64,000 nt of DNA from JAUUSJ01 sp051880475 (GCA_051880475.1 JBJEOA010000005.1:9455-73454), one strand, 5' to 3'; counted from the first letter of the stretch, positions 9,478 to 18,766 are shown. Notes: a model not told the origin generated them from the sequence alone. Translations and numbers: made by a program.

Positions 9478-9523
9478 GTTTTTTCTAAGAGACATCTCTA
9501 ATTTCATTCTCTACAAGATGTAT

Positions 9524-9577
9524 AAAAATAGCTGCCATCTTTTGAAGTTTTTCCTAAGATGACAGCTTTTTTTATAA
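9524..9577. terminator. Bidirectional terminator between the response regulator and citF
   Basis: AAAAATAGCTG-C-CATCTT pairs with AAGATG-A-CAGCTTTTTTT, with one internal mismatch and T tracts on both strands. It separates the convergent response regulator and citDEF transcripts. Confidence 0.85.
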
Positions 9578-9590
9578 AAATCCCTATTTT

Positions 9591-11159
9591 TTACTTTTCA
9601 TCTGCAAATTTATAAGGCTTAATTTCTCTTACTACATCCATGATTGTACCGTCACGGCTCTCAATAATACCAACAATTCTATCCCCAAACTCTACTGGCT
9701 CTGGCTCTCCTGTAATCTCATAAGCCATATCACGAAGCTCCTCAATTGTGCAAAATGGAATTCCCTCCACATCACTCATTGCCTCAATTAAATCCTGACG
9801 AGCTGGATTAATTGCTACACCATAATCTGTGACAACAACATCTACAGACTCACCTGGTGTTGTAACCGTAGTAACATTTGTACAGATAGCTGGAATTCTT
9901 CCCTGAAGAAGTGGACAAATAACAATCGTGCATTTTGCACCTGCTGCTGCATCTGGATGTCCTCCCTGTGCACCCGTAATCATTCCGTCAGATCCTACTA
10001 CTACATTTACATTAAAGTTTACATCTACCTCAAGAGCTGCAAGAACAACATAATCTAATTTGTTTACAAATGCTCCTTTATTAAATGGATTCGCATAAGC
10101 ACCAGCACTGATTCTAAAATGTCTTGGACGAATAATATTATTTACTGCGTCAAGGTCAAATGCCTGTGTATCAAGCAGGCATCCGACTAATCCCTCATCT
10201 AGCATATCCGTCATAGCCTTTGTCATTCCACCTACTGCAAATCCCATCTTGATTCCACGCTCTCTCATAACTTCAGCAAGGGAATAAGCCGATGCGATAG
10301 AAGCACCTCCAACTCCCGTCTGATAGGAAAATCCGTCTTTAAAATAAGGTGCATTTACTACAAATTTTGTACAGTAATCTGCCATCATTAGCTTTCTCAT
10401 ATCTTTTGTAGGCTTTGCAGCTCCTGTGGCAATCTTTGACGGAATACCAATCTGGTCTACGACACATACATAATCTACCTTTGTCCCTGCGATATGCGCT
10501 GGATAATTAGGGAAATCAACTAGGCAGTCCGTTACTGCGACAACTTTATTGGCATGATTTCCATCTGCAAAAGAATAAGAAAGAACACCACAGTCACTCT
10601 TTCCTCCAATTGCACGACAATTACCATAATCATCACAAGTTGGAGTTCCGATAAAAGAAATATCTATAATACTCTCACCTGTTTGAAGTGCACGAACACG
10701 GCCACCGTGAGAACGCATTGTTGCAAGTCCTTTTAATTTTCCTGTGGAAATAGCCTCGCCAATTTTTCCTCTCACACCAGAAGATTCAATATTCGTAATC
10801 GTTCCATCCTCAATCATTGGGACTAACGCATCGTGAGCTTTTCCGAGAGAACTCGCACAGATTGTAATATCTTTAAATCCCATTTTATGTACTTCTTGCA
10901 TAACCATATTGACAACTAAGTCACCCTCACGGAAATGATGGTGGAAACCAAGTGTCATTCCATCATGTGCACCGCATTTTACCAATGCCTCATGAATAGA
11001 GCCGACCATTTTATTTGTATTTTTATCCATCACAGCTTTTGTAATAGGTCCATGCTTCTTAAACTCTATTCCTTCTTTATAATTAATTCCCTGAAATACT
11101 TCTTTCCCTGTCATCTCCAAAATTTCTTCTGGAATATCTCTTCCTACTGCATTTATCAT
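9591..11159 (-). CDS. citF: Citrate lyase alpha subunit (citrate CoA-transferase)
   Basis: The 522-residue protein matches CitF along its length (MINAVGRDIPEEILEMTGKEVFQG at the start; FHHHFREGD, GVRGKIGEAIS and HGGRVRALQTGE segments). CitF exchanges the acetyl group on the CitD prosthetic arm for citrate, forming citryl-ACP. It is the last gene of the citD-citE-citF operon, one base after the citE stop codon. The length is normal for the family (about 510 aa) and no damage is visible. Confidence 0.95.
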   Translation of the reverse strand: MINAVGRDIPEEILEMTGKEVFQGINYKEGIEFKKHGPITKAVMDKNTNKMVGSIHEALVKCGAHDGMTLGFHHHFREGDLVVNMVMQEVHKMGFKDITICASSLGKAHDALVPMIEDGTITNIESSGVRGKIGEAISTGKLKGLATMRSHGGRVRALQTGESIIDISFIGTPTCDDYGNCRAIGGKSDCGVLSYSFADGNHANKVVAVTDCLVDFPNYPAHIAGTKVDYVCVVDQIGIPSKIATGAAKPTKDMRKLMMADYCTKFVVNAPYFKDGFSYQTGVGGASIASAYSLAEVMRERGIKMGFAVGGMTKAMTDMLDEGLVGCLLDTQAFDLDAVNNIIRPRHFRISAGAYANPFNKGAFVNKLDYVVLAALEVDVNFNVNVVVGSDGMITGAQGGHPDAAAGAKCTIVICPLLQGRIPAICTNVTTVTTPGESVDVVVTDYGVAINPARQDLIEAMSDVEGIPFCTIEELRDMAYEITGEPEPVEFGDRIVGIIESRDGTIMDVVREIKPYKFADEK

Positions 11160-11160
11160 C

Positions 11161-12063
11161 TTATAAATCCCCCTTATATACTCCTGAAGCCTTTGCTAAA
11201 TCAATTATTCTCTTCGCTCCGTCATAAAAGGCTATATCAATCATCTTTCCATCTACAGTAAATACACCGATTCCCTTTGCTTTTTTATCGTCAATTTCCT
11301 TTACAACTTTTTCAGAAAAAATAATCTCTTTTTGGGAAGGAGTAAAAATATCATGGACTGTATTAATCTGTCTTGGATTAATAATAGATTTTCCGTCAAA
11401 TCCCATTAAATGAATTGTCTCTACATCTTTTCGAAAACCTTCCATATCATCAAGATCTGTGTACACCGTATCAAAGCACTGCACTCCTGCTGCACGAGCT
11501 GCGATTACCATATTTTGTCTAGCTCCCATAAGCTCAATACCAGTACCAGTAATATGTGTCTGTAAATCTTTCGTATAATCTCCACCAGATAAAGCGATAC
11601 CAAAAAGTCTCTCGGAAGCTTCACAAATATCAAGGGCCTTCATAACACCTCTTGCTGACTCAATGGCTGCCATAATAAGAACACTTCCCTCTGGACGTCC
11701 AAACTCTTTTTCTGCTTCTATAACTGCATTTTCAACTAATTTTACATCTCCTGGACATTCAGTCTTTGGAATACGGATAGAGTCACATCCTCCAGCCACT
11801 GCACAGCGAATATCTTCTCTCCAATAAGGTGTATCCAAGGCATTAATACGAACAACTCTCTCAATACCTCTGTAGTTAATCGTCTTTAATGCATGATAAA
11901 GAGAAAATCTCGCTGCATCTTTTTGATTTTCTGCCACCGCATCTTCCAAATCTAACATAATAGAATCTGGTTTGTAAATATAAGGATCTTTGATCAATCC
12001 TGGCTTTTGTGCATTTAAAAACATCATTGTTCTTCTGAGTCTTTTCTTATTTGGATTATTCAT
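11161..12063 (-). CDS. citE: Citrate lyase beta subunit (citryl-ACP lyase)
   Basis: The 300-residue protein is a HpcH/HpaI-type TIM barrel that cleaves citryl-ACP to acetyl-ACP and oxaloacetate. RRTMMFLNAQKPGLI near the N terminus, DSIMLDLEDAV with metal-binding acidic residues and ALSGGDYTKDLQ are CitE features. The ATG at 12063 overlaps the citD stop codon as TAATG, with GGGGAGG upstream. This start is preferred over an ATG at 12084 that lies inside citD next to that same Shine-Dalgarno sequence. The overlap implies translational coupling and equimolar subunits. Confidence 0.94.
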   Translation of the reverse strand: MNNPNKKRLRRTMMFLNAQKPGLIKDPYIYKPDSIMLDLEDAVAENQKDAARFSLYHALKTINYRGIERVVRINALDTPYWREDIRCAVAGGCDSIRIPKTECPGDVKLVENAVIEAEKEFGRPEGSVLIMAAIESARGVMKALDICEASERLFGIALSGGDYTKDLQTHITGTGIELMGARQNMVIAARAAGVQCFDTVYTDLDDMEGFRKDVETIHLMGFDGKSIINPRQINTVHDIFTPSQKEIIFSEKVVKEIDDKKAKGIGVFTVDGKMIDIAFYDGAKRIIDLAKASGVYKGDL

Positions 12064-12362
12064 TATCGAATGGCACCTCCCCATGGCAGATTTTCTCTTT
12101 GTCCAACAGCTCTATAGACCGCTCCTTCCACACGGGCTTTAATTGTACAGTCCAATGCGCCTTTATCTATAACTGAAATTCTTATATCATCTACATCTAA
12201 ATTTTTTAATGTCTCTAGTACGACTTTCTTAATCTGATTTCCGAACTGATTTATGACAGCACTATCTAACTCGAATTCGATTTGTCCGTCTCCTGGTTCT
12301 ACCATCACTTGACAGTCGCTTGATTCTAATGTGCCAGCAACAGCAGGTTTTAAAATTTCCAT
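12063..12362 (-). CDS. citD: Citrate lyase acyl carrier protein (gamma subunit)
   Basis: The 99-residue protein begins MEILKPAVAGTLESSDCQV; the serine of the TLESSD motif (position 14, as in Klebsiella CitD) is the expected site for the phosphoribosyl-dephospho-CoA arm. The start at 12362 has AAGGAGGAAG upstream. An earlier in-frame ATG at 12413 adds 17 residues not seen in the family and is rejected. The protein ends LPWGGAIR and overlaps citE by one base. First gene of citDEF. Confidence 0.94.
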   Translation of the reverse strand: MEILKPAVAGTLESSDCQVMVEPGDGQIEFELDSAVINQFGNQIKKVVLETLKNLDVDDIRISVIDKGALDCTIKARVEGAVYRAVGQRENLPWGGAIR

Positions 12363-12407
12363 TTTGCTTCCTCCTTCATATTCTCTTGCTTTTTTCTTTG
12401 ATGGTTT

Positions 12408-12463
12408 TATCATATAATAGGAACCTTACAAAATACCCTGTGGTTTTCTTAATATTTGTTAAG
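12408..12463 (-). promoter_or_regulatory. citDEF promoter with palindrome shared with the citrate carrier gene
   Basis: On the minus strand the palindrome CTTAACAAATATTAAG (12448-12463) is followed after 17 nt by TGTAAGGTTCCTA and a -10-like TATTAT/TATGAT. The carrier promoter at 3778-3836 shows the same two blocks at nearly the same spacing (16 nt). The palindrome would centre at about -48 if TATTAT is the -10 element, a position suited to an activator. Confidence 0.7.
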
Positions 12464-12520
12464 ATTTCAAAGTTTTTTCTTAATAAAAAAATAAAAATAT
12501 CCATTTATATTTTATAAAAC

Positions 12521-13048
12521 TCAAAAAAATATTGCTCCAATTAACGCCGACAATATAATTACCTTCGGTATGGACCAATTTCTCTTCACTAATAAATAAA
12601 ACATCAATATTCCAATTCCAAAGCAAATAAAATTTATCTCTCCCTCATCAAAATAGTTTTGCCCAACCAATCCAAGAATCGTTACTGAAATTGTAGCTAG
12701 ACATACTGGTTTTACGATACAAAGAATCTTATCCATAATACTACTCTCTCGAAATTTGGTAAGAAAAATCGCAGCTATCAGCGTAAAAGTAAGAGTTGGT
12801 GTAATCACTCCAAGTACAGCAATCATACCTCCAAATATTTTGGCCGTTTTCATGCCTGCAAAAGTTGCACAGTTAATTCCAATCGGTCCTGGTGTCATCT
12901 CAGCAATCGCAATTAAATTCGTTAAATCTTCTATACTCATCCACTGATGAGACTGCATTTCTTCCATGATAAGCGGAATCATAGATAATCCGCCAAAACT
13001 CGTAAATCCAATTTTTACAAATACAATAAAAAGCTCTACCATTACCAT
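12521..13048 (-). CDS. Chromate-type transporter, half-size subunit (second)
   Basis: This is one half of a ChrA-type transporter: a single CHR domain with about five to six predicted spans and the conserved FGGLSMIPLIMEE and TPGPIGINCATFAG motifs. The start at 13048 (MVMVELF) is chosen because GGAGAG lies just upstream; it overlaps the previous gene by 7 bp. Paired short CHR proteins act together. In citrate-fermenting anaerobes the true substrate is unknown and need not be chromate. It lies 158 bp from the citDEF promoter palindrome on the same strand. Confidence 0.85.
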   Translation of the reverse strand: MVMVELFIVFVKIGFTSFGGLSMIPLIMEEMQSHQWMSIEDLTNLIAIAEMTPGPIGINCATFAGMKTAKIFGGMIAVLGVITPTLTFTLIAAIFLTKFRESSIMDKILCIVKPVCLATISVTILGLVGQNYFDEGEINFICFGIGILMFYLLVKRNWSIPKVIILSALIGAIFF

Positions 13049-13596
13049 ATTTTCTCTCCTATCCACCATATCATAGCAACAATAATACCAGCACATATTA
13101 AAACTATATTTCCAACATCAAGAAAAAATAATATCAAAAAAGCTGCGATAAAGACTATTGGCCCAATCTTTGTTTTTAATGCATCCTTCCCAAGGGATAT
13201 CACAACTTTTGCCATAATAGGTACCACTGCACATCCGATTCCTTTTAGTGCTGCATAACAATATGGATTTTCCTTCAACAAATCGTAACATATCGTCACA
13301 ACGGATAAAATAATAATTGCTGGACATACAATTCCAACTATCGCACAAATTCCTCCAAACCATCCATTTACAGTATAACCAAACAACATACTAATATTGG
13401 TAATCATAATTCCAGGAAGCGACCTTCCTACCGCAGTCAAATCCATTAGCTCCTCTCTTGTAATCCACTTTCTCCTTTCCACAAATTCCTGCTCTATCTG
13501 TGTCAAAATACTCCATCCGCCACCAAAAGTGAAACAGCCAATCTGAAAAAAGAAGAAAAAAATTTCAATTCCCTTTCTTACGTCTATCTTTTTCAT
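13042..13596 (-). CDS. Chromate-type transporter, half-size subunit (first)
   Basis: This 184-residue membrane protein is the other single-CHR-domain half, with CFTFGGGWSILTQIEQE and the SLPGIMITNISMLFGY segment that replaces the usual TPGP region of the partner. It forms a two-gene operon with 12521-13048 (7-bp overlap) and is divergent from the LysR gene at 13719, the likely local regulator. Substrate unknown; the family name rests on chromate export by full-length relatives. Confidence 0.85.
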   Translation of the reverse strand: MKKIDVRKGIEIFFFFFQIGCFTFGGGWSILTQIEQEFVERRKWITREELMDLTAVGRSLPGIMITNISMLFGYTVNGWFGGICAIVGIVCPAIIILSVVTICYDLLKENPYCYAALKGIGCAVVPIMAKVVISLGKDALKTKIGPIVFIAAFLILFFLDVGNIVLICAGIIVAMIWWIGEKIW

Positions 13597-13649
13597 TTTA
13601 TTTTTTTCCTCTCTATTTTTATTTTTCTCCTATCACCTTAACAAAGTAG

Positions 13650-13679
13650 TTGACATATGTAAAATATATATTTTAATAT
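13650..13679 (+). promoter_or_regulatory. Promoter of the LysR gene in the divergent intergenic region
   Basis: TTGACA at 13650-13655 is followed at 18 bp by TAATAT (13674-13679). The AT-rich palindrome AAAATATATATTTT lies within the spacer, a plausible place for autoregulation and control of the divergent transporter pair. Confidence 0.5.
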
Positions 13680-13718
13680 AAATTTTATAGTTTAAACCTA
13701 TTATAGGAGGAAATTTTT

Positions 13719-14633
13719 ATGAACTGGAATCAATTACAATATGTTATCACCGTAGCAAAAGAAAAAAATATTACAAGAGCAGCCCAAAAACTTTATATTT
13801 CCCAGCCATCCCTCTCGCTTAGTATTCACTCACTCGAAAAAGAGCTCGGCATTACTCTCTTTGAGAGAAAAAATGGAGCACTTGTCCTCACATATGCCGG
13901 CACCGTTTTTTATGACTGGGCAATCTCGATTTTAAATTCTAAAAAACAGCTCTCTGTAAAATTAACTGATATTTCAAATCAAGTACGCCATCTTATCCGT
14001 ATCGGCATCAGCCCCCATAGAAGCCCTATCATTCTTCCTATTATTTTAGAAAAATTTTATGAAATTTATCCAAAAAGTGAAATTTTCATAGTAGAAGAAT
14101 CTACCTATCGTTTAAAAGAAATGCTTGAAAAAGAAGAGATAGACCTTATCATAGATATTGCTCACAATGACACAATCAATTATGAGAGTCATTTATTAGT
14201 AGAGGAAAAACTCCTCTTAGCTGTACCCTCTAGCTATATAAAAAGGTTCCCAGAAAAATGGACGAAAAATCATCCTATTCCTCTAGAAACCTTAACTAAC
14301 TTTCCATTTATTTTTTTATCAGAAGAGCATATAATTGGAAATCTAACTCAAAAGATGTGCCATTCCGTCTCTTTTCATCCAAATATCCGCATTATCTGTA
14401 ATGCTCTAGAAACCGCCGTTGTCTGTGTAAAACAACAACTTGGTATCTCCATTGTACCTGAAATTTATAAAAAACAAAACTATGGAAACGAAAAAATCTG
14501 CTATTTTGAGATTGACAATATTCACGGTGTACGACAAATTTGTCTTGTCCATCACAAAAAACTTTATCTGCATAATCAACTTGAGACTCTCATTCAACTT
14601 TTTAGGGATATCACGCCAACATTATATAGTTAA
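13719..14633 (+). CDS. LysR-family transcriptional regulator
   Basis: The 304-residue protein has the N-terminal LysR helix-turn-helix (MNWNQLQYVITVAKEKNITRAAQKLYISQPSLSLSI; residues 1-60) and a C-terminal effector-binding domain (about 90-300). RBS AGGAGG is 8 nt before the ATG. LysR genes usually control the divergent operon, here the paired CHR transporter genes. It could also act on the citrate operons next door. The effector is not predictable. Confidence 0.92.
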   Translation: MNWNQLQYVITVAKEKNITRAAQKLYISQPSLSLSIHSLEKELGITLFERKNGALVLTYAGTVFYDWAISILNSKKQLSVKLTDISNQVRHLIRIGISPHRSPIILPIILEKFYEIYPKSEIFIVEESTYRLKEMLEKEEIDLIIDIAHNDTINYESHLLVEEKLLLAVPSSYIKRFPEKWTKNHPIPLETLTNFPFIFLSEEHIIGNLTQKMCHSVSFHPNIRIICNALETAVVCVKQQLGISIVPEIYKKQNYGNEKICYFEIDNIHGVRQICLVHHKKLYLHNQLETLIQLFRDITPTLYS

Positions 14634-14634
14634 A

Positions 14635-14662
14635 GAAATAGCAGGCAAATGCCCGCTATTTC
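14635..14662. terminator. Convergent terminator hairpin
   Basis: GAAATAGC-A-GGC pairs with GCC-C-GCTATTTC around a 4-nt loop. It lies between the LysR stop codon and the end of the convergent glucanase gene; the T-rich side is on the minus strand. Confidence 0.65.
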
Positions 14663-14671
14663 CTTCTCGGA

Positions 14672-17600
14672 TTATTCTACTTTCATTAAAGATACATTAG
14701 AAATAGAAACTGTAGATGGCAAAGTATCCACTCCATCAATAATTCCCATAGAAAATACAAGAGTAATCTGATCTGTAGTTTCATTAGATATTGTCACAAA
14801 AGCTTCACATTCTCTTTCTATTCCTGCCTGTAGTGAAACATCCTCTCCACCATACCAAGCATAAGTTGGATTGAGGAAAGCCCATTTTATAATTCTATCT
14901 TCTGTGGAAGAGGCTGTAAATTTTACTTTGTAAGTGCATCCATTCTCCAAAGTAATTCCTTCTTGCTTAAGCTGCACATTCCAATCCGCTGTTCCTACAT
15001 TTGTAATATCATACTCTGCTTTTCCATCTTCAAATGTTGCTGTAGCCTCACCTGGAAATGTAATGGCAGGAATCCAATTTGCTTCACCTTCTGCAAAATT
15101 ACCATTTTTTATCATCTCTGTATTTGCATCGATGGATGGAATTGTTGGAGTTGCCGCCTCAATTTCCTCTGGCGTTGCAAGTGAAAGAGAAATATTATCG
15201 ATACAAATTCTATGTAAATCACTAATCTGTACTCCATCAATTGCGCCCATAGAGATACTTAAAATAGACTGCTCATCTGTATCATATTTCATCTGGAACG
15301 TCTTTGTTAATGTCTGATAATCGCCAGTGAGACTTGCTTTTTCCTGTACATACGGTGTCCAATCTTCATTTCCAGCTGCATCTTTATGAGTGCTTCCATC
15401 TCTTTGGATTGCATACATTAATTTTCTCTCAATAGAAGATTTTGCATCAATCTTTAATGTATACCATTCATCCTTTATAAGATTTACATTATTTTGCTTT
15501 AACTGAATCTTCCAGTCTGCATCATTGGAATTTTGAATTGTAATATCAAACGCATTATCTTCATTAAGGCTGTCAACTACATAATTTACATCACTTGTAT
15601 TATAAGCATATACTTCATATCCGGAAAGTCCAGCATTAAAGCTTCCATTTTTGATTAAACTATCTTCGTCAATACGAATATTATCTAAATATACAGTACC
15701 ATTAATGCCTAAATCCATAATGAAATCGGCTTCGTTTATAATATCACCTGTCTCAAAATTAAATGTATAAGTTTTCTTTTCTGTTGATAATTCAAAACTT
15801 TGTTCATTGCCTGCTATATGAGCTGTGATTATTCCAGTTTTATCTGCCTGTGCCTCAAAGCTTAATACATACTTTCCATTTGTTGCAAGAGGAATAGCTA
15901 TCTGTTTTAAAGTTACATCTGCTGTGCTTGCACAGTCAGTAGTAGTTACCATGAAACGTCTGCCATCATTGAGGTCTGTGACGGAACATTGTGCATGATT
16001 GTCTGTATCTTGAATCATCCAATTTTCCATACGACCTGCCCCCTCCTGGAAGCTGCCATTATAAATATAATTGCCATCTGTAAGAGGTTTCTTGCTATCA
16101 TCTGGTGTGAATTGGTCTTTTACTTTAATAGATACATTGCTAATATACACCTTTGAGGTATTATCTGTGTTTCCAAGATTAAACTCAATCCTTCCGTTTG
16201 CATCATCCTTGTCACTGTCAGCCATCTGGTAAGTATAAGTATACGTCTTCTTCTCTGTAGTCAAATCTACCGTTGTATCTGCAAGGTAGCGACTCCATGA
16301 ACGGTCTGGAGCAGATACGTCTACAATCATCGTTCTATCGCTCTGTGCATATGCATCAAAGGATAACTCATAAATATTTCCACGCTGAACAGGAATTTGT
16401 GGCTGTACTAATTGTACACTGTGATTTTGTGTTCCCGCATTAATCGTTGTAATACTAAGCTCGCTATTTTCAATTATCGCCTCAGCCTCACCACCTGCTG
16501 CCGTTAGAAATGCCCAATCTTTGTCATCTGTTAAATCTTCTGCCACTGCAAAGTCACCATTATATACATAATTTCCATTTGCATCTGGCTCTCTAAAGTT
16601 TACTTCTTTTTCTGGTTTTGTCACATTTTCATCGTAACTATCCTTTTGGTATGCTCTTACCCAATCTACAACAAAAGCCTGATTTTCAAAATCTGTCGTT
16701 TCATCTGGATAACCTACCCAACTTCCGCCTACAGCTAAGTTAAGAATCATATAAAATGGCTGGTCAAATGGCGCTGGATAACTTACTGTACCTTGACCTA
16801 CTGTAGTGCTATACCAATCATTTTCCTCATGGAATAATTTATCATCAATATACCATTTGATTGAACCTGGTTCCCACTCACAGCTAAATACATGCCATTC
16901 ATCTGCATAGTTTCCTTCTGTAAGTATATTTGTTCCCTGACTTTCACTATGAGGATTTCCAAAATGGATAGTACCATACGCTTTCGTTACGTCTTGACCC
17001 ATAACTTCCATAATATCAATCTCGCCACATCTTGGCCATTGACCATAAAGATTTTCGTTTGTTGGCATCATCCAAAACGCTGGAAGATAGCCTTTTCCTG
17101 TTGGAACTTTTGCTCTTACTTCAAAACGTCCATATTTGAAATCATGTTTGTTTTGTGTGTTAATTCTTCCAGATGTGTAATAAGCATTGCCTTCGCTGTC
17201 TGTCTTTTTTACTGGTTTAATCTTAAGTACACCATCTTCTACCACAATATTTTCTTCGCTGTCTACATATTCTTGTAGCTCAGCATTTACCCAACCTGGC
17301 TCGTGAAGTTCTACATTCCAATCATCACGGTTTAAAGCTGTACCTTGAAACTCCTCATTCCATTTCAAAGTATAACCCTCATACTCGCGAATTACATCGT
17401 CTGTATCAGAAGCTTTTTGCACTGTAATTTCACAAGTTTCCATTTTATTGCTTGCGTCCTTTGCTTTTACTATAATTGTTACTACCCCCTCTTTTAAAAG
17501 TATAACCTTGCCTTCACTGTCTACTTTTGCAATAGTCTCATCACTGCTTGTATAAGATACACTCTTTGTACTTGCTGTATTTGGCAAAACAGTAACCTTT

Positions 17601-18547
17601 AGCTCAACGGTATCTCCCACTTTTCCTGTCAAACTAGATTTATCCAATATAATCTTTGTTACTAATGTTTTTACCGTAATTTTACAAGTTGCAGTTTTCT
17701 TGCTTCCATCTGTTGTCTTTGCTGTGATTGTCGCTGTTCCATTTTTCAAAAATGTAACCTTACCCTTGCTATCTACTTTTGCAACAGATGAATTACTACT
17801 TGTATAAGACACAGTTTTTGTACTTACAGTCTTTGGTGAAACAGTTGCTGTTAATTGTAACGTCTTTCCTACATATCCTGTATAGCTAGTTTTATTTAGT
17901 GAAACTTTTGTTGCTAATGTTTTCACTGTAATACTACAAGTTGCTTTCTTGTCACTTCCATCTTTTGCCTTTGCTGTGATTGTCGCTGTTCCATTTTTCA
18001 AAAATGTAACCTTACCTTTACTATCTACTTTTGCAACAGATGGATTACTGCTTGTGTAGGATACACTCTTTATCGTTGATGATTTTGGAGAAACACTTGT
18101 TTTTAACTGCAAAGTTTTTCCTACATACCCTGTGTATTTCGTTTTATCAAATACAACTGATGTGACAGGTGTTCCTACTTTTACTGTAATCACAGCTTTC
18201 TTTTTCCAGTTTCCCGCACTCCACACTGTAACTTTAGCTGTTCCATTTCTTCTTGCTATAATCTTTCCTGATGATGTTACTCCAACAACATTTCTATTGG
18301 AGCTGCCATATACCACTGATTTAGTGATTTTACCACTTACCTTTACACTTGTTTTTAAGTTATAAGTTTTTCCCTTTTTCAATACAAGTGTTGATGTACT
18401 AGGCTTCATAATGGTAACACTCAAAACCTCTGCTCGCTTTCTTGTGGCTGCCTGCACAGGTGGCATAGCTAATGTCAAAATCAATGCGACAAGCAATATC
18501 ACTGACATAAAGCTCTTGATTACAAAGCTTTCTCTCCCTTTTTTCAT
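14672..18547 (-). CDS. Secreted multimodular GH16 endo-beta-glucanase (laminarinase/lichenase type)
   Basis: The 1291-residue protein starts with a Sec signal peptide (MKKGRESFVIKSFMSVILLVALILTLAMPPVQA). Four Ig-like Big_2 domains follow (about 40-375; the second and third are nearly identical), then a GH16 catalytic domain (about 385-650) with the E-I-D-I-M-E motif at E509/D511/E514. Four consecutive beta-sandwich modules of CBM4/9 type each open with a N-G-(D/S/N)-F signature. No LPxTG, SLH or dockerin is visible, so release or non-covalent wall attachment through the Ig-like part is possible. GH16 enzymes of this motif type cut beta-1,3- or mixed beta-1,3/1,4-glucans. The start at 18547 has AAAGGAGAG upstream; the ATG at 18592 lacks one and would spoil the signal peptide. 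Confidence 0.9.
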   Translation of the reverse strand: MKKGRESFVIKSFMSVILLVALILTLAMPPVQAATRKRAEVLSVTIMKPSTSTLVLKKGKTYNLKTSVKVSGKITKSVVYGSSNRNVVGVTSSGKIIARRNGTAKVTVWSAGNWKKKAVITVKVGTPVTSVVFDKTKYTGYVGKTLQLKTSVSPKSSTIKSVSYTSSNPSVAKVDSKGKVTFLKNGTATITAKAKDGSDKKATCSITVKTLATKVSLNKTSYTGYVGKTLQLTATVSPKTVSTKTVSYTSSNSSVAKVDSKGKVTFLKNGTATITAKTTDGSKKTATCKITVKTLVTKIILDKSSLTGKVGDTVELKVTVLPNTASTKSVSYTSSDETIAKVDSEGKVILLKEGVVTIIVKAKDASNKMETCEITVQKASDTDDVIREYEGYTLKWNEEFQGTALNRDDWNVELHEPGWVNAELQEYVDSEENIVVEDGVLKIKPVKKTDSEGNAYYTSGRINTQNKHDFKYGRFEVRAKVPTGKGYLPAFWMMPTNENLYGQWPRCGEIDIMEVMGQDVTKAYGTIHFGNPHSESQGTNILTEGNYADEWHVFSCEWEPGSIKWYIDDKLFHEENDWYSTTVGQGTVSYPAPFDQPFYMILNLAVGGSWVGYPDETTDFENQAFVVDWVRAYQKDSYDENVTKPEKEVNFREPDANGNYVYNGDFAVAEDLTDDKDWAFLTAAGGEAEAIIENSELSITTINAGTQNHSVQLVQPQIPVQRGNIYELSFDAYAQSDRTMIVDVSAPDRSWSRYLADTTVDLTTEKKTYTYTYQMADSDKDDANGRIEFNLGNTDNTSKVYISNVSIKVKDQFTPDDSKKPLTDGNYIYNGSFQEGAGRMENWMIQDTDNHAQCSVTDLNDGRRFMVTTTDCASTADVTLKQIAIPLATNGKYVLSFEAQADKTGIITAHIAGNEQSFELSTEKKTYTFNFETGDIINEADFIMDLGINGTVYLDNIRIDEDSLIKNGSFNAGLSGYEVYAYNTSDVNYVVDSLNEDNAFDITIQNSNDADWKIQLKQNNVNLIKDEWYTLKIDAKSSIERKLMYAIQRDGSTHKDAAGNEDWTPYVQEKASLTGDYQTLTKTFQMKYDTDEQSILSISMGAIDGVQISDLHRICIDNISLSLATPEEIEAATPTIPSIDANTEMIKNGNFAEGEANWIPAITFPGEATATFEDGKAEYDITNVGTADWNVQLKQEGITLENGCTYKVKFTASSTEDRIIKWAFLNPTYAWYGGEDVSLQAGIERECEAFVTISNETTDQITLVFSMGIIDGVDTLPSTVSISNVSLMKVE

Positions 18548-18687
18548 AGAGACTCTCCTTTCTTTTTTGATGTTTCTTTGTTTTGGATACACTTTTGGGT
18601 ATTTTTAGTTTATCATTAATATATTTTTGTATATATCATAATCCTTTTATTAATATCAGAAATCTGCTCTACAAATTTGGCTTAATA

Positions 18688-18716
18688 TTGACAAATATTA
18701 ATTTAAACTATAAAAT
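18688..18716 (+). promoter_or_regulatory. Sigma-A promoter of the CoA-type Nudix gene
   Basis: TTGACA (18688-18693), 17-bp spacer, TAAAAT (18711-18716), then the start codon about 50 bp later. Confidence 0.65.
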
Positions 18717-18766
18717 TGAGACAATGTATCAAGAATTATAAAAATATATCAAAGAAAGGTCCCTCT

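Noticed and set aside
12362..12413. Longer citD with 17 extra N-terminal residues
   Set aside because: The Shine-Dalgarno sequence lies before the inner ATG and the family starts there.
14934..15317. 127-codon plus-strand frame
   Set aside because: Antisense to the CBM modules of the glucanase; no independent support.
16892..17278. Open frame of 128 codons on the plus strand inside the glucanase gene
   Set aside because: Antisense shadow of a well-supported GH16 coding sequence; no RBS and unlikely composition.
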